From contig NZ_JXTJ01000003.1 of the NCBI RefSeq assembly GCF_001509835.1, positions 186,001 to 250,000 on the forward strand: a DNA stretch of 64,000 nucleotides, read 5' to 3'. The stretch's first letter is position 1. Every line of letters begins with the position of its first letter. This stretch comes from Allobosea sp. WAO. Lineage in GTDB: Bacteria > Pseudomonadota > Alphaproteobacteria > Rhizobiales > Beijerinckiaceae. The notes beneath the pieces are model-generated. The model searched no databases, was not told the DNA's origin, and saw only the letters and a program-made list of their open reading frames with translations. Position numbers and translations under genes: made by a program. Below are positions 35,604 through 44,323 of this stretch, in pieces.

Positions 35604-36506
35604 TCACAGCAGCAGCCGTTCCCGCAGCAATGGCTCCAGCCATGCGATGAAGACGCGTAGGCGGCGCGAGAGATGCTGCCGGTGCGGGTAGAGCAGCGCG
35701 ACCGGCATCGGCTCGGCGCGAACTTGCGGCATGACTTCTACCAGCGCACCGTCCGCGATCTCGGCGGCGACGTCATATGCCGGGATCTGGATCAGGCCGA
35801 GTCCGGCGAGGCAGCAGGCAATGTAGGCCTCGGCGCTGTTGACCGTGACGCGTCCGGGCAGTGCGAGGCTATGGACGCGCCCGGCTTCCAGCCATTGCCA
35901 GTCGTCGACCCGCCCGCTCGATGGCGAGGCGTAGTTGACCGCAAAATGCCCGGCGAGGTCGCCTGGCACGATCGGCGTGCCGTGACGCGCGAGATAGGCC
36001 GGGCTCGCGACATTGATCAGGCCGAGCTCGCCGAGATTGCGGGCGATCAGGCTGGAATCGCTGAGGGGGCCGACGCGCAGCACGCAGTCGACGCTGTCCT
36101 CGACGAGATTGACGGCCCGGTCGGTGACGCCGAGTTCGATCGCGATATCCGGATAGCGCGCCAGGAAATCCGGCAAGGCAGGGGCGATGATCAGCCGGCC
36201 GATGCGGCCGGGCACGTCGACCCGGAGCTTGCCGGCGGGCCCGTCGACAGCGCTGCGGAACAGCGTCTCGGCCTCCTCGACCTCGGCGATCAGTCTCAGG
36301 CAGCGCTCATAGAAGGCGAGCCCGTCCTGCGTCGGTGCGACATGGCGCGTGGTGCGGTGGAGCAGCCGTGTGCCCAGCCTGTCCTCAAGCAGGCGGATCG
36401 CCGCCGACACCGAAGAGCGCGGCTGGCCCAGCGTCGCGGCGGCACGCGTGAAGCTCGCGCATTCGACGACGCGGGCAAAGATGGCGAAGAGATCGATCCG
36501 GTCCAT
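35604..36506 (-). CDS. LysR-family transcriptional regulator
   Basis: The 300-residue product has the LysR helix-turn-helix at the N-terminus (DLFAIFARVVECASFTRAAATLGQPRSSVSAAIRLLEDRLGTRLLHRTTRH) and a two-lobed inducer-binding domain. It is divergent from a short-chain dehydrogenase gene, the classical arrangement in which the regulator controls its neighbour. A 19-base palindrome between the genes is its likely binding site. The inducer is unknown. Confidence 0.92.
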   Translation of the reverse strand: MDRIDLFAIFARVVECASFTRAAATLGQPRSSVSAAIRLLEDRLGTRLLHRTTRHVAPTQDGLAFYERCLRLIAEVEEAETLFRSAVDGPAGKLRVDVPGRIGRLIIAPALPDFLARYPDIAIELGVTDRAVNLVEDSVDCVLRVGPLSDSSLIARNLGELGLINVASPAYLARHGTPIVPGDLAGHFAVNYASPSSGRVDDWQWLEAGRVHSLALPGRVTVNSAEAYIACCLAGLGLIQIPAYDVAAEIADGALVEVMPQVRAEPMPVALLYPHRQHLSRRLRVFIAWLEPLLRERLLL

Positions 36507-36533
36507 CGCCGCACAGTGGGATTGTTCGCCAGG

Positions 36534-36552
36534 GCTGACAAGTCATGTCAGC
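36534..36552. promoter_or_regulatory. Palindrome in the LysR/SDR divergent region
   Basis: GCTGACA (36534-36540) and TGTCAGC (36546-36552) are perfect inverted arms around AGTCA, 27 bases upstream of the LysR start and 82 bases before the dehydrogenase start. Position and size suit a LysR-type operator. Confidence 0.55.
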
Positions 36553-36634
36553 TTATCCAGCTTTATCGAGACAATCGGCCGGTTACCTTGCTGGCGGGCG
36601 AAGCGAACTCGCGACGACGACAGGAGACGAGGTC

Positions 36635-37408
36635 ATGGCCGACCACAGCATCAAGGGCAAGACAGTCATCATCGCCGGTGGCGCCAAGAACCTCGGCGGG
36701 CTCATCGCACGCGACCTTGCCGCGCACGGCGCCGGGGCGGTCGCGATTCACTACAACAGCTCCGCCTCCCGGGCCGATGCCGAGGCGACCATCGCCGCCG
36801 TCAAGGCCACGGGGGCCGAGGCCGTCGCCTTCCAGGCCGATCTGACCAGCGCCGGCGCGGTGGAGAAGCTGTTCGCCGACGCGACCGCGGCACTCGGCAA
36901 GCCGGATATCGCGATCAACACTGTCGGCAAGGTGCTGAAGAAGCCGATGGCCGAGATCAGCGAGGCCGAGTACGACGAGATGGCCGCGGTGAATTCCAAG
37001 TCCGCCTTCTTCTTCCTCAAGGAGGCCGGCAGGGCGCTGAACGATAACGGCAAGATCACCACCGTAGTGACTTCGCTGCTCGGGGCCTTCACGCCGTTCT
37101 ATGCCGCCTATGCCGGCATGAAGGCGCCGGTGGAGCACTTCACCCGCGCCGCCTCGAAGGAGTTCGGCGAGCGCGGTATCTCGGTCACCGCAATCGGGCC
37201 CGGTCCGATGGACACGCCGTTCTTCTACCCGGCAGAAGGTGCGGATGCGGTCGCCTATCACAAGACCGCCGCAGCCCTGTCGAAGTTCTCGCCGACCGGC
37301 CTGACCCATATCGAGGACATCGTTCCCTTCATCCGCTTCCTCGTCTCCGAGGGGTGGTGGATGACCGGCCAGACCATTCTGGTGAACGGCGGCTACACGA
37401 CGAAGTGA
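36635..37408 (+). CDS. Short-chain dehydrogenase/reductase (SDR)
   Basis: The 257-residue oxidoreductase has the nucleotide-binding loop IIAGGAKNLGGLIARDLA, a variant of TGxxxGIG, the AFQADLTS acidic segment, INTVGKV in place of NNAG, and the catalytic YxxxK in AAYAGMKAP. The final QTILVNGGYTTK is typical of classical SDRs. The IHYNSSAS stretch after the second strand favours NADP. The substrate is unknown. ATG 36635 has CAGGAGACGAGG upstream. The divergent LysR gene probably regulates it. Confidence 0.9.
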   Translation: MADHSIKGKTVIIAGGAKNLGGLIARDLAAHGAGAVAIHYNSSASRADAEATIAAVKATGAEAVAFQADLTSAGAVEKLFADATAALGKPDIAINTVGKVLKKPMAEISEAEYDEMAAVNSKSAFFFLKEAGRALNDNGKITTVVTSLLGAFTPFYAAYAGMKAPVEHFTRAASKEFGERGISVTAIGPGPMDTPFFYPAEGADAVAYHKTAAALSKFSPTGLTHIEDIVPFIRFLVSEGWWMTGQTILVNGGYTTK

Positions 37409-37412
37409 GGTA

Positions 37413-37446
37413 CGGCCGGCTAATATTCCCGAGCTGGCCGGCCGCT
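37413..37446 (+). terminator. Possible terminator after the SDR gene
   Basis: CGGCCGGCT (37413-37421) can pair with AGCTGGCCG (37432-37440) with one G-U pair, followed by a pyrimidine-rich GCCGCTTTCCTT. The T-run is poor. Confidence 0.35.
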
Positions 37447-37542
37447 TTCCTTGCCGGGAGCTGAAGCGTTCATTCAGCTCCCGTCCACCCTGGCGAAGGT
37501 ATCGAGACGATACGGAACGCGTTTCCCGCGCGGAGAGACAGC

Positions 37543-37809
37543 ATGCACATGGCGATGGTGATCGGCGGCGGCGTTGTGCTGCTCGGCCTGTTCCTGCTCT
37601 TCGGAAAACTCTGGGGCGGGGCCGAGCCGGCCTTCGCAATGGCGGCAAAACTGTTCGTGCCGGCCTGGCTCGCGATCGCCTTGGTCAACATGTGGGTCGG
37701 CGTCACCAAGGCCGGTTGTTCGGTGCGCGAGGAACTGCCGATCCTTGCCGTGGTCTTCCTGGTGCCGGTCGCGCTCGCGGCTCTCGTCGCCTGGCGCATC
37801 GCGCGCTGA
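37543..37809 (+). CDS. Small hydrophobic membrane protein
   Basis: The 88-residue product has two or three membrane spans (VIGGGVVLLGLFLLFG, LFVPAWLAIALVNMWVGV and LPILAVVFLVPVALAALVAW). A GGAGAG ribosome site precedes the ATG. I do not recognise a named family, although similar short proteins occur in other rhizobial genomes by memory. It stands alone between the SDR gene and the deformylase-like gene. Confidence 0.65.
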   Translation: MHMAMVIGGGVVLLGLFLLFGKLWGGAEPAFAMAAKLFVPAWLAIALVNMWVGVTKAGCSVREELPILAVVFLVPVALAALVAWRIAR

Positions 37810-37944
37810 TCGGTGGCTTCGTTCGTCAGCGACAGCCTACCCACGGCTTCTCGGCAGCGGTGAATTCAGGCCTTCCCCCTATGGCCGCATGGAGCGGAGT
37901 GGGGCTAGGCTCGTTTGGTTTCGGATCAGGGAAGACTTGAATTC

Positions 37945-38439
37945 ATGCCTCTCCGACCGATCCTGAGTTTTCCCGACCCGCGTCTGCGCCTGACCGCGGG
38001 CCCCGTCCTGCGTTTCGACGCCGATCTGCGAGCGCTCGCCGACGATCTGCTCGAGACGATGCGGGCAGCGCCGGGCATCGGCATCACCGCGCCGCATATC
38101 GGCGTCCTGTCGCGGCTCGTGGTGCTCGAACTCTCACCCGGCGACGTCCGCATCTATGTCAATCCGGAGCTGGACCAGGTTTCGCGCGAGACCATCCGCC
38201 ACACCGAGGGCAGCGTCTCGATGCCGGGGGTGACCGACGAGCTCGAACGCCATGCCCGCGTGCGCGTGCGCTATCAGGACCTTGACGGGAAGGAACGGAG
38301 CGAGGAGGCCGACGGCCTGCTCGCGATCTGCCATCAGCATGAGATCGACCAACTCGACGGCATCTTCTGGATCGACCGCCTGTCGCGCCTCAAGCGCGAC
38401 AGGCTGGTTGCCCGCTACAACAAGCTGCGGCGGCTTTAG
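37945..38439 (+). CDS. Peptide deformylase-like protein lacking metal ligands
   Basis: The 164-residue product is clearly of the deformylase fold, but all three family motifs are changed. Motif 1 reads GIGITAPHIG (the usual Gln is His). Motif 2, normally EGCLS, reads EGSVS, so the metal-binding Cys is Ser90. Motif 3, normally HExDH, reads HEIDQ, so the second metal-binding His is Gln136; H132 and E133 remain. An ordinary metal-dependent deformylase activity is therefore unlikely. UniProt-style names such as deformylase-like exist for similar rhizobial proteins. ATG 37945 follows AGGGAAGAC. A true def gene must lie outside the window. Confidence 0.88.
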   Translation: MPLRPILSFPDPRLRLTAGPVLRFDADLRALADDLLETMRAAPGIGITAPHIGVLSRLVVLELSPGDVRIYVNPELDQVSRETIRHTEGSVSMPGVTDELERHARVRVRYQDLDGKERSEEADGLLAICHQHEIDQLDGIFWIDRLSRLKRDRLVARYNKLRRL

Positions 38440-38451
38440 GAGCCGGCAGCT

Positions 38452-39657
38452 TCACTTCTTGACCAGTGGGCACTCGCCCTCGGCAAGCGGGCGGAAGGCC
38501 TGCTCGCCCGGGATGGTGCGGATCAGCTTGAGATAATCCCAAGGGTACTTGGATTCCTCGGGCTTCTTGACCTCGAGCACATAGAGGTCGTGCACCATGC
38601 GGCCATCCTCGCGGATCACGCCGTTCTTGGCGAAGAAGTCGTTGACCGGTGTCGCCTTCATCTGCGCGGCGACCTTCTCGGTCTCGGCCGTGCCGGCGGC
38701 CTTCACCGCCTTGAGATAGTGCAGGATCGAGGAATAGGTGCCGGCCTGGCCCATGGTCGGCATCGCCTTGTGGCGCTCGAAGAAGCGCTTCGACCAGGCG
38801 CGGGTTTCCTCGTTCAGGTCCCAGTAGAAGGCCTGCGTCAGGATCAGCCCCTGCGCGTCCTGCAGACCGATCGCGTGGATGTCGGTGATGTGCAGGTAGA
38901 GCCCGGCGAGCTTGACGCCGCTCTGCGGCAGGCCGAACTCCGTCGCCTGCTTGATCGTGGCGATCTGGTCGGAACCGGAGCTCGCGATGCCGACCATCTT
39001 GGCGCCGGAGCTCTGGGCCTGCAGCAGATAGGAGGAGAAGTCGGTGGTGCCCTGCGGATGCTTGACGCCGCCGATGATCTTGCCGCCGGCCTTCTTCACC
39101 GCGTCCGAGGTGTCGCGCTCGAGCGCATGGCCGAAGGCGTAGTCGGCGGTGATGAAATACCAGGGGCCATCCTTGGCCAGCGGCAGGCCGGTGCCGACCG
39201 CCAGCGCATAGGTGTCGTAAGTCCAGTGGATGCCGGTTGGGGCGCAGAACTTGCCGGTGAAGTCCGAGGAGCCGCCGGTGGAGGCGAGCACGAGCTTGTT
39301 CTTGCGCCGGCCGATCTCCTGGATGCCCAGCAGCACCGAGGAGGTCGGGATGTCGGCGATCACGTCGACGCCGTCCTCGTCGATCCAGCGATTGACCAAG
39401 GCCGAGCCGATATCGGGTTTGTTCTGGTGGTCGCCGGCGAGAATCTCGATCGGCCGGCCGAGCACGCTGCCGCCGAAATCCTCGACAGCCATCTGGGCCG
39501 CGATCACCGAGCCGGGTCCGGCCATGTCGGCATAGATGCCGGCCATGTCGTTGAGCACGCCGATGCGCAGCGGCTTCGGCGTCTGGGCAAGGGCGGGAGC
39601 GAGCAGGAAGGGCGTGAGAAGGGCGGCCAGCCCGGCGGAAATGCTGCGAAGCGACAT
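38452..39657 (-). CDS. ABC transporter branched-chain amino-acid-type substrate-binding protein
   Basis: The 401-residue exported protein has a signal peptide (AGLAALLTPFLLAPALAQ) and the LivJ/Leu-Ile-Val-binding fold: LRIGVLNDMAGIYADMAGPGSVIAAQMAVEDF, LVNRWIDEDGVDVIADIPTSSV and DYAFGHALERD. Such proteins capture amides, amino acids or aromatic acids in the periplasm. No permease or ATPase gene is adjacent, so it is an orphan binding protein in this window. ATG 39657 was chosen for the signal; the frame extends upstream without similarity. It converges on the deformylase-like gene. Confidence 0.9.
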   Translation of the reverse strand: MSLRSISAGLAALLTPFLLAPALAQTPKPLRIGVLNDMAGIYADMAGPGSVIAAQMAVEDFGGSVLGRPIEILAGDHQNKPDIGSALVNRWIDEDGVDVIADIPTSSVLLGIQEIGRRKNKLVLASTGGSSDFTGKFCAPTGIHWTYDTYALAVGTGLPLAKDGPWYFITADYAFGHALERDTSDAVKKAGGKIIGGVKHPQGTTDFSSYLLQAQSSGAKMVGIASSGSDQIATIKQATEFGLPQSGVKLAGLYLHITDIHAIGLQDAQGLILTQAFYWDLNEETRAWSKRFFERHKAMPTMGQAGTYSSILHYLKAVKAAGTAETEKVAAQMKATPVNDFFAKNGVIREDGRMVHDLYVLEVKKPEESKYPWDYLKLIRTIPGEQAFRPLAEGECPLVKK

Positions 39658-39713
39658 CGTCGATCCCAAGAGAAACTGCGAGGATTTGCAGAGCCTTAGG
39701 TTTCGCTTTGTCA

Positions 39714-39729
39714 TGCGGTCAATACCGCA
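39714..39729. promoter_or_regulatory. Short palindrome upstream of the binding-protein gene
   Basis: TGCGGT (39714-39719) and ACCGCA (39724-39729) flank CAAT about 57 bases before the start of the substrate-binding protein. It could be an operator; the evidence is only symmetry and position. Confidence 0.3.
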
Positions 39730-39839
39730 GTGCACAAATAAGAACGAGCCGCTGAACAACCGGATTCAAAGAGATGGTACCGGTCGTCGAGGCTGTCGAA
39801 AGGGGAAATTTCTTCTCCCTGATCGGCCGCAAGCGGCGA

Positions 39840-40943
39840 TCACTGCGCCAGGGCGCCGAAGACGAACTCGTTCGCGAGCTTGGCCGACATTCGCTCGCCG
39901 CCGGGCTTGTTGTAATTGCCCGCGGCGATGGCGATGACGAGCTGCTGCCTGGGCGAGACGATGAGGCGCTGGCCGCCATTGCCGAAGGCGCCGAACCAGG
40001 GCTCGCCGGCGCGGTCACGGCCGAGATACCACTGATAGCCGTAGCCGAGCCCGTCCTTGGTCTGCGTCTGCGCCGTCAGGCACTGCTCCAGCCAGTCGGC
40101 GGGCACGATCTGCCGGCCGGCATGGCTACCCTTGTCGAGCAGCAATTGCCCGATCGCGGCGAGATCGCGCGGACGCAGGCGCAGGCCCGATGCGGCGGCC
40201 TCGCGGCCATCGAGGCCGTTCGTCCAGGCGAAGCGATCGATCCCCAGCGGTGCGAACAGGCGTTCCCTGGCGAACTCGCCGAGCCGCTTGCCGCTGCCCT
40301 TGGCGATCAGGTGCCCTAGCAACGCCGTTGCGCCGCCGCTATAGGCCCAGGCCTCGCCCGGCGGGCGCGCTATCGGTCGGTCGAGCACGAAGCGATAGCG
40401 ATCCGGGGCGTACTCCATCGCGATCTCGCTGTTGCGCGGATCGCTGTAGGGCAGCGACTCGTCCCAGGCGAGGCCCATGGTCATGGTCAGGACGTGAGCG
40501 ACCTTGAGCTGCTGCCGTTCCGGGTCGGCGGCGAGGTCGGGATAGTCCGGAAAGCTCGCCAGGAGCGGCGCCTCCGGCTTCGGGACCAGCCCATCGGCGA
40601 GGGCAATGGTATAGATCAGGCCGACGATACTCTTCGATACCGAGCGCAGATCGTGCAACTCGTCGGCGTTGAAAGCGATGACGCCGCGGCTGTCGCCCCA
40701 GATTTCGTCCGCGCCGGAAAAATAGCGCTCCAGGGCGATCTTGCCGTGCCGGAGCACGACAAGCCCGTGCAGGCCGTTCAACTCTCCACTGGCGAACGCC
40801 CTGTCGATGCGCTCGCCGGCATCAGGCAGGAAGCCTGCTTCGGCGAGCGAGAGTTCATGCCATTGGCGCGCCTGGGTCTGCGCTGCGGCGGGGTGCGCCA
40901 GTAGCATGGCACTTGCCGCAGCGAGAAAGGCGCGCCGGTCCAT
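39840..40943 (-). CDS. Serine hydrolase of the beta-lactamase/class C type, exported
   Basis: The 367-residue product begins with MDRRAFLAAASAMLLAHPAAAQ, a signal peptide with an RR pair that may be Tat-dependent. It has the SxxK nucleophile motif in RSVSKSIVGLIYT, the YxG-like AYSGGATALLGHL and a late FGNGGQRL in place of the KTG or HxG box. The family includes esterases, peptidases and true class C beta-lactamases; the substrate is not predictable. It lies 13 bases downstream of the aminotransferase gene and is probably cotranscribed. Confidence 0.87.
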   Translation of the reverse strand: MDRRAFLAAASAMLLAHPAAAQTQARQWHELSLAEAGFLPDAGERIDRAFASGELNGLHGLVVLRHGKIALERYFSGADEIWGDSRGVIAFNADELHDLRSVSKSIVGLIYTIALADGLVPKPEAPLLASFPDYPDLAADPERQQLKVAHVLTMTMGLAWDESLPYSDPRNSEIAMEYAPDRYRFVLDRPIARPPGEAWAYSGGATALLGHLIAKGSGKRLGEFARERLFAPLGIDRFAWTNGLDGREAAASGLRLRPRDLAAIGQLLLDKGSHAGRQIVPADWLEQCLTAQTQTKDGLGYGYQWYLGRDRAGEPWFGAFGNGGQRLIVSPRQQLVIAIAAGNYNKPGGERMSAKLANEFVFGALAQ

Positions 40944-40956
40944 GGCGTTTGGCCGC

Positions 40957-42297
40957 TCAGTTCGCCACGGCCCGGATCGCCCGGCGCAGCTTGCCGATCA
41001 GCTCCTCGACCTGGCTTTCGGTGATGATCAGCGGCGGCGAGAAGGCGATCGTGTCGGCGGCGGTGCGGACCATCAGCCCTTCCTCGCGGAAGAGGCGGTC
41101 CATCGCCTCGAAGGCGCGCTTGCCGACACCGTCGGCGCGCGGTGCGAGGTCGACGGCGCCGACCAGGCCGACCGTGCGGATGTCGACGACATTCGGCTCG
41201 CCCTTCAGGCTCATCACCGCATCCGCCCACATCGGCTCCATGGCGCGGGCGCGCTCGAACAAGCCCTCGTCGCGATAGATGTCGAGCGTGGCGAGGCAGG
41301 CCGCCGCTGCCAGCGGGTGGCCGGAATAGGTGTAGCCGTGGAACAGTTCGATGACGTTGTCGGGCCCGTTCATGAAGGCGTCGTAGATGTGCTTGCGCAC
41401 GATCACGCCGCCCATCGGCACCGCGCCCGAGGTCACGCCCTTGGCGAAGGTGATCATGTCGGGGATCACGCCGTAGCGCTCGGCTGCGAAGGCGAAGCCA
41501 AGGCGGCCGAAGCCGGTGATCACCTCGTCGAAGATCAAGAGGATGCCGTGCTTGTCGCAGAGCTCGCGCAGGCGCTTGAGATAGCCCTTCGGCGCCGGCA
41601 GCCCGCCGGTCGAGCCGGCCATCGGCTCGACGATCACGGCAGCGATGGTCGAGGCGTCGTGCAGCGCGACGACGCGCTCGAGATCATCGGCGAAATGCGC
41701 GCCGTATTCCGGTTCGCCCTTGCTGAAGGCCTGCTTCTCGCGGTCATAGGTGTGCGAGATGTGGTCGGTGCCGGTCAGGAGACCGCCGAAGAACTTGCGG
41801 TTGTTGACCATGCCGCCGACCGAGATGCCGCCGAAACCGACGCCATGATAGCCGCGCTCGCGGCCGATCAGCCGGGTCTTCGACCCCTTGCCCGAGACGT
41901 TCCAATAGGCGAGGGCGATCTTCAGCGCTGAATCGGCCGCTTCCGAGCCCGAGCCGGCGAAGAAGACATGGTCGAGATCGCCGGGCGCCAGCGCCGCGAT
42001 GCGCGCGGCGGCTGCGAAGACCTTGGGATGGCCGTACTGGAAGGACGGGGCGTAATCGAGCTCGCGCGCCTGCGCCTGGATCGCCTGGATGATCGGCTCG
42101 CGGGCGTGGCCGGCATTGCAGCACCACAGCCCGGCAGTGCCGTCCATCACCGGTTTGCCCTCCGGCGTGTAGTAGAACATGCCCTCGGCGCGGGCGACCA
42201 TGCGTGGGTTCTGCTTGAACGAGCGGTTCGCCGTGAACGGCATCCAGTAGGCTTCGAGGTCGTTCGGCGTGGCGATCGCGCCCGTCGCGGAGGTCAT
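40957..42297 (-). CDS. Class III aminotransferase (beta-alanine/omega-amino acid:pyruvate type)
   Basis: The 446-residue PLP enzyme shows the class III features: FFAGSGSEAADSALKIALAYW, RGYHGVGFGGISVGG, IFDEVITGFGRLG with the PLP-binding Asp, and FAKGVTSGAVPMGGV with the Schiff-base lysine. The start MPFTANRSFKQNPRM region and length fit beta-alanine:pyruvate transaminases, which make malonic semialdehyde and alanine. The exact amino donor is uncertain. The ATG at 42297 follows AAAGGGATC. It leads a two-gene unit with the serine hydrolase. Confidence 0.9.
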   Translation of the reverse strand: MTSATGAIATPNDLEAYWMPFTANRSFKQNPRMVARAEGMFYYTPEGKPVMDGTAGLWCCNAGHAREPIIQAIQAQARELDYAPSFQYGHPKVFAAAARIAALAPGDLDHVFFAGSGSEAADSALKIALAYWNVSGKGSKTRLIGRERGYHGVGFGGISVGGMVNNRKFFGGLLTGTDHISHTYDREKQAFSKGEPEYGAHFADDLERVVALHDASTIAAVIVEPMAGSTGGLPAPKGYLKRLRELCDKHGILLIFDEVITGFGRLGFAFAAERYGVIPDMITFAKGVTSGAVPMGGVIVRKHIYDAFMNGPDNVIELFHGYTYSGHPLAAAACLATLDIYRDEGLFERARAMEPMWADAVMSLKGEPNVVDIRTVGLVGAVDLAPRADGVGKRAFEAMDRLFREEGLMVRTAADTIAFSPPLIITESQVEELIGKLRRAIRAVAN

Positions 42298-42417
42298 GAT
42301 CCGATCCCTTTAGTTTTTTAAAACCTCCTCAGCCTAGCAGCGTGCTACGGGCTGTAAATCCGCGGTCGGGCGGGGCATCCCTGCGTCGCGCGAGCGACGA
42401 GGGGCGTTTGCGCGGGT

Positions 42418-42428
42418 GACGTAACGTC
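42418..42428. promoter_or_regulatory. GACGT-A-ACGTC palindrome before the TPR protein
   Basis: An eleven-base perfect palindrome (GACGT, A, ACGTC) lies about 50 bases before the TPR protein gene, in the gap 42298-42475 shared with the divergent aminotransferase gene. It may be an operator for either. Confidence 0.3.
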
Positions 42429-42475
42429 GTTTCTGGCGTAGTTTCGAGGAGGGGAGAACACTGGACCACGCCCCA

Positions 42476-44299
42476 ATGGTCGTTCGCGCCTCAGCTCTGG
42501 ACAGAGACGACGGGCTCTCGCCGGATGAGATCCGCGCGCAGCTCGAACGCGTGCTCGCCTCCGATATCTTCCGTGCCGCGCCACAGCTGACCGCCTTTCT
42601 GGGCTACATCGTCGAGCAGACCCTGGCCGGCCGGGCCGGGGAGCTGAAGGGCTATACGATCGCCGTCGAGGCCTTCGGCCGTTCGCCCGATTTCGATCCG
42701 CAGACAGACCCGATCGTCCGCGTCGAGGCCGGGCGCCTGCGCAAGGCGTTGAATCTCTATTTCGCGGCCGATGGTGTCGCCGATCCCGTCCGGATCACCG
42801 TTCCCGTCGGCGCCTATGTCCCGGCCTTCGAGCGCGTCGCGACGGTGGCGCCTCCGGAAGAGGAGGTTCCCGCACAGGACGGCCCTGCTGTGCAGGAGGA
42901 GCAAGAAGAGAGGCCGGCGTCGGTCGAGAACGGCGCTGCCGCTGCCCGGCCTTCGCGTTACTGGCTTTATGTCGCCGGCCTCGGGCTGTTGCTCGGCCTT
43001 GCCGCGATCGGCTTCTGGTACTGGCGCACGGCACATGGCGCGGGGAAGATCGCGGCCCAATTGCCCGACCTCGCCTCACAATTGCCACCGCCTCCCGCCG
43101 CACCGCGCTCGGCGCCGCTGCCGACGGTCCAGGCGGTGATCCCGGTCAAGGCGCGCCTGCCCGTCGTCTCGGTCGAGATTGCGGAGGCGGTGACCGATCC
43201 TTCGCTCGACGACCTCACGCGCAATTTCGTGCGCCAGGTCGCGGACACGATGGCGCGCTTCGACGATCTCGTGGTCGTCAAGCTGCCGGAGCCGATGACG
43301 CGTTCGGGTGAGGGCGCAGATTATGTCCTGACGGTCAGCTTCTCGCGGGTCGGCGACGCGATCGAGGGCCATGCACGGCTCAGCACCGCCAAGGGCGGCC
43401 GCGTCGTCTGGACCACCTCGCGCGAGCGCAGCATTGGCGATTTCAATGACGCAGCGAGGCTGCGTGACACGGCGCAGCAGCTGGCGATCCGGCTGGCGCA
43501 GCCATTCGGCGTGTTGCACGCCGATGCCCGTCAGTCGCCGCCGACGCTCGAGGCCGGCTGTCTGTACCTCGCCGTGAACCTGCGTCGCACTATGAAGCCG
43601 GAGGACCATCTGGCGGCCCGCACTTGCCTGGAGGGTGTCGTCGCCCGCGATCCGGAGTTCCACCCGGCCTGGTCGCAGCTCGCGCTGCTGACCCTCGACG
43701 AGTATTCTTCCGACTTCAACGCGCGGCCGGGCTCCGCGCTCGACCGGGCGCTTGCCGCCGCAGTGACCGCCGTTAGGCTCGCCCCCGCGAGCGCTCGCGC
43801 GCATCAGGTGATGATGGACGCCCTGTTCCTGCGCGGCGCGGTCGAGGATGCGCTGAAATCCGGGCAGGAGGCCCTGGCGCGCAATCCCTATGACCCCGAC
43901 GTATTGGCTTCCGTCGGCGCACGCTATGTCCAGCTCAATCGGCCGGCGGAAGGCCTGCCTCTGCTCGAGCGGGCCGTCGCGCTCAGCAATGGCCGGCCGC
44001 CCTGGTACGACTTTTATCTCTATCTCGCGGCCTATCTCACCGGCGCGACCAGGCTCGCAGAAGCACACGCGGCCCTGATCAATGCCGAGGAGACGCCGCT
44101 CGGCCTGATCGGTCGCGCCATGGCAGCTGCGGCGAGTGGTGACGGCTTTGCGCAGGAACATGCGCTTCAAACCTTGCGGCAGAAGGTGCCGCTCTTCGAT
44201 CTCGATGCGCGGCTCTATCTCGCCCGCCGGGGCTTCTCCACGGAGGTCGCCGAGCGGATTCTCGCCGTAATCAATTCCGGCGGACTGCGCCCGCGCTAG
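42476..44299 (+). CDS. Membrane protein with N-terminal signalling-type domain and TPR-like C-terminus
   Basis: The 607-residue product has an N-terminal domain (about 10-110) with LTAFLGYIVEQTLAGRAGELKGYTIAVEAFGR and DPIVRVEAGRLRKALNLYF, the pattern often found in front of adenylate-cyclase-like or TPR regulators. A membrane helix follows (YWLYVAGLGLLLGLAAIGFWYW, about 162-183), then a periplasmic or extracytoplasmic part with TPR-like helices (about 360-560). No cyclase catalytic domain is present. The ATG at 42476 has no close ribosome site, whereas the strong GAGGAGGGGAG at 42447-42457 lies at normal distance from an in-frame CTG at 42461, so translation may begin five codons earlier. Function unknown. 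Confidence 0.8.
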   Translation: MVVRASALDRDDGLSPDEIRAQLERVLASDIFRAAPQLTAFLGYIVEQTLAGRAGELKGYTIAVEAFGRSPDFDPQTDPIVRVEAGRLRKALNLYFAADGVADPVRITVPVGAYVPAFERVATVAPPEEEVPAQDGPAVQEEQEERPASVENGAAAARPSRYWLYVAGLGLLLGLAAIGFWYWRTAHGAGKIAAQLPDLASQLPPPPAAPRSAPLPTVQAVIPVKARLPVVSVEIAEAVTDPSLDDLTRNFVRQVADTMARFDDLVVVKLPEPMTRSGEGADYVLTVSFSRVGDAIEGHARLSTAKGGRVVWTTSRERSIGDFNDAARLRDTAQQLAIRLAQPFGVLHADARQSPPTLEAGCLYLAVNLRRTMKPEDHLAARTCLEGVVARDPEFHPAWSQLALLTLDEYSSDFNARPGSALDRALAAAVTAVRLAPASARAHQVMMDALFLRGAVEDALKSGQEALARNPYDPDVLASVGARYVQLNRPAEGLPLLERAVALSNGRPPWYDFYLYLAAYLTGATRLAEAHAALINAEETPLGLIGRAMAAAASGDGFAQEHALQTLRQKVPLFDLDARLYLARRGFSTEVAERILAVINSGGLRPR

Positions 44300-44323
44300 A
44301 AGGCCGGGGCTTCTGGGCCGCCA

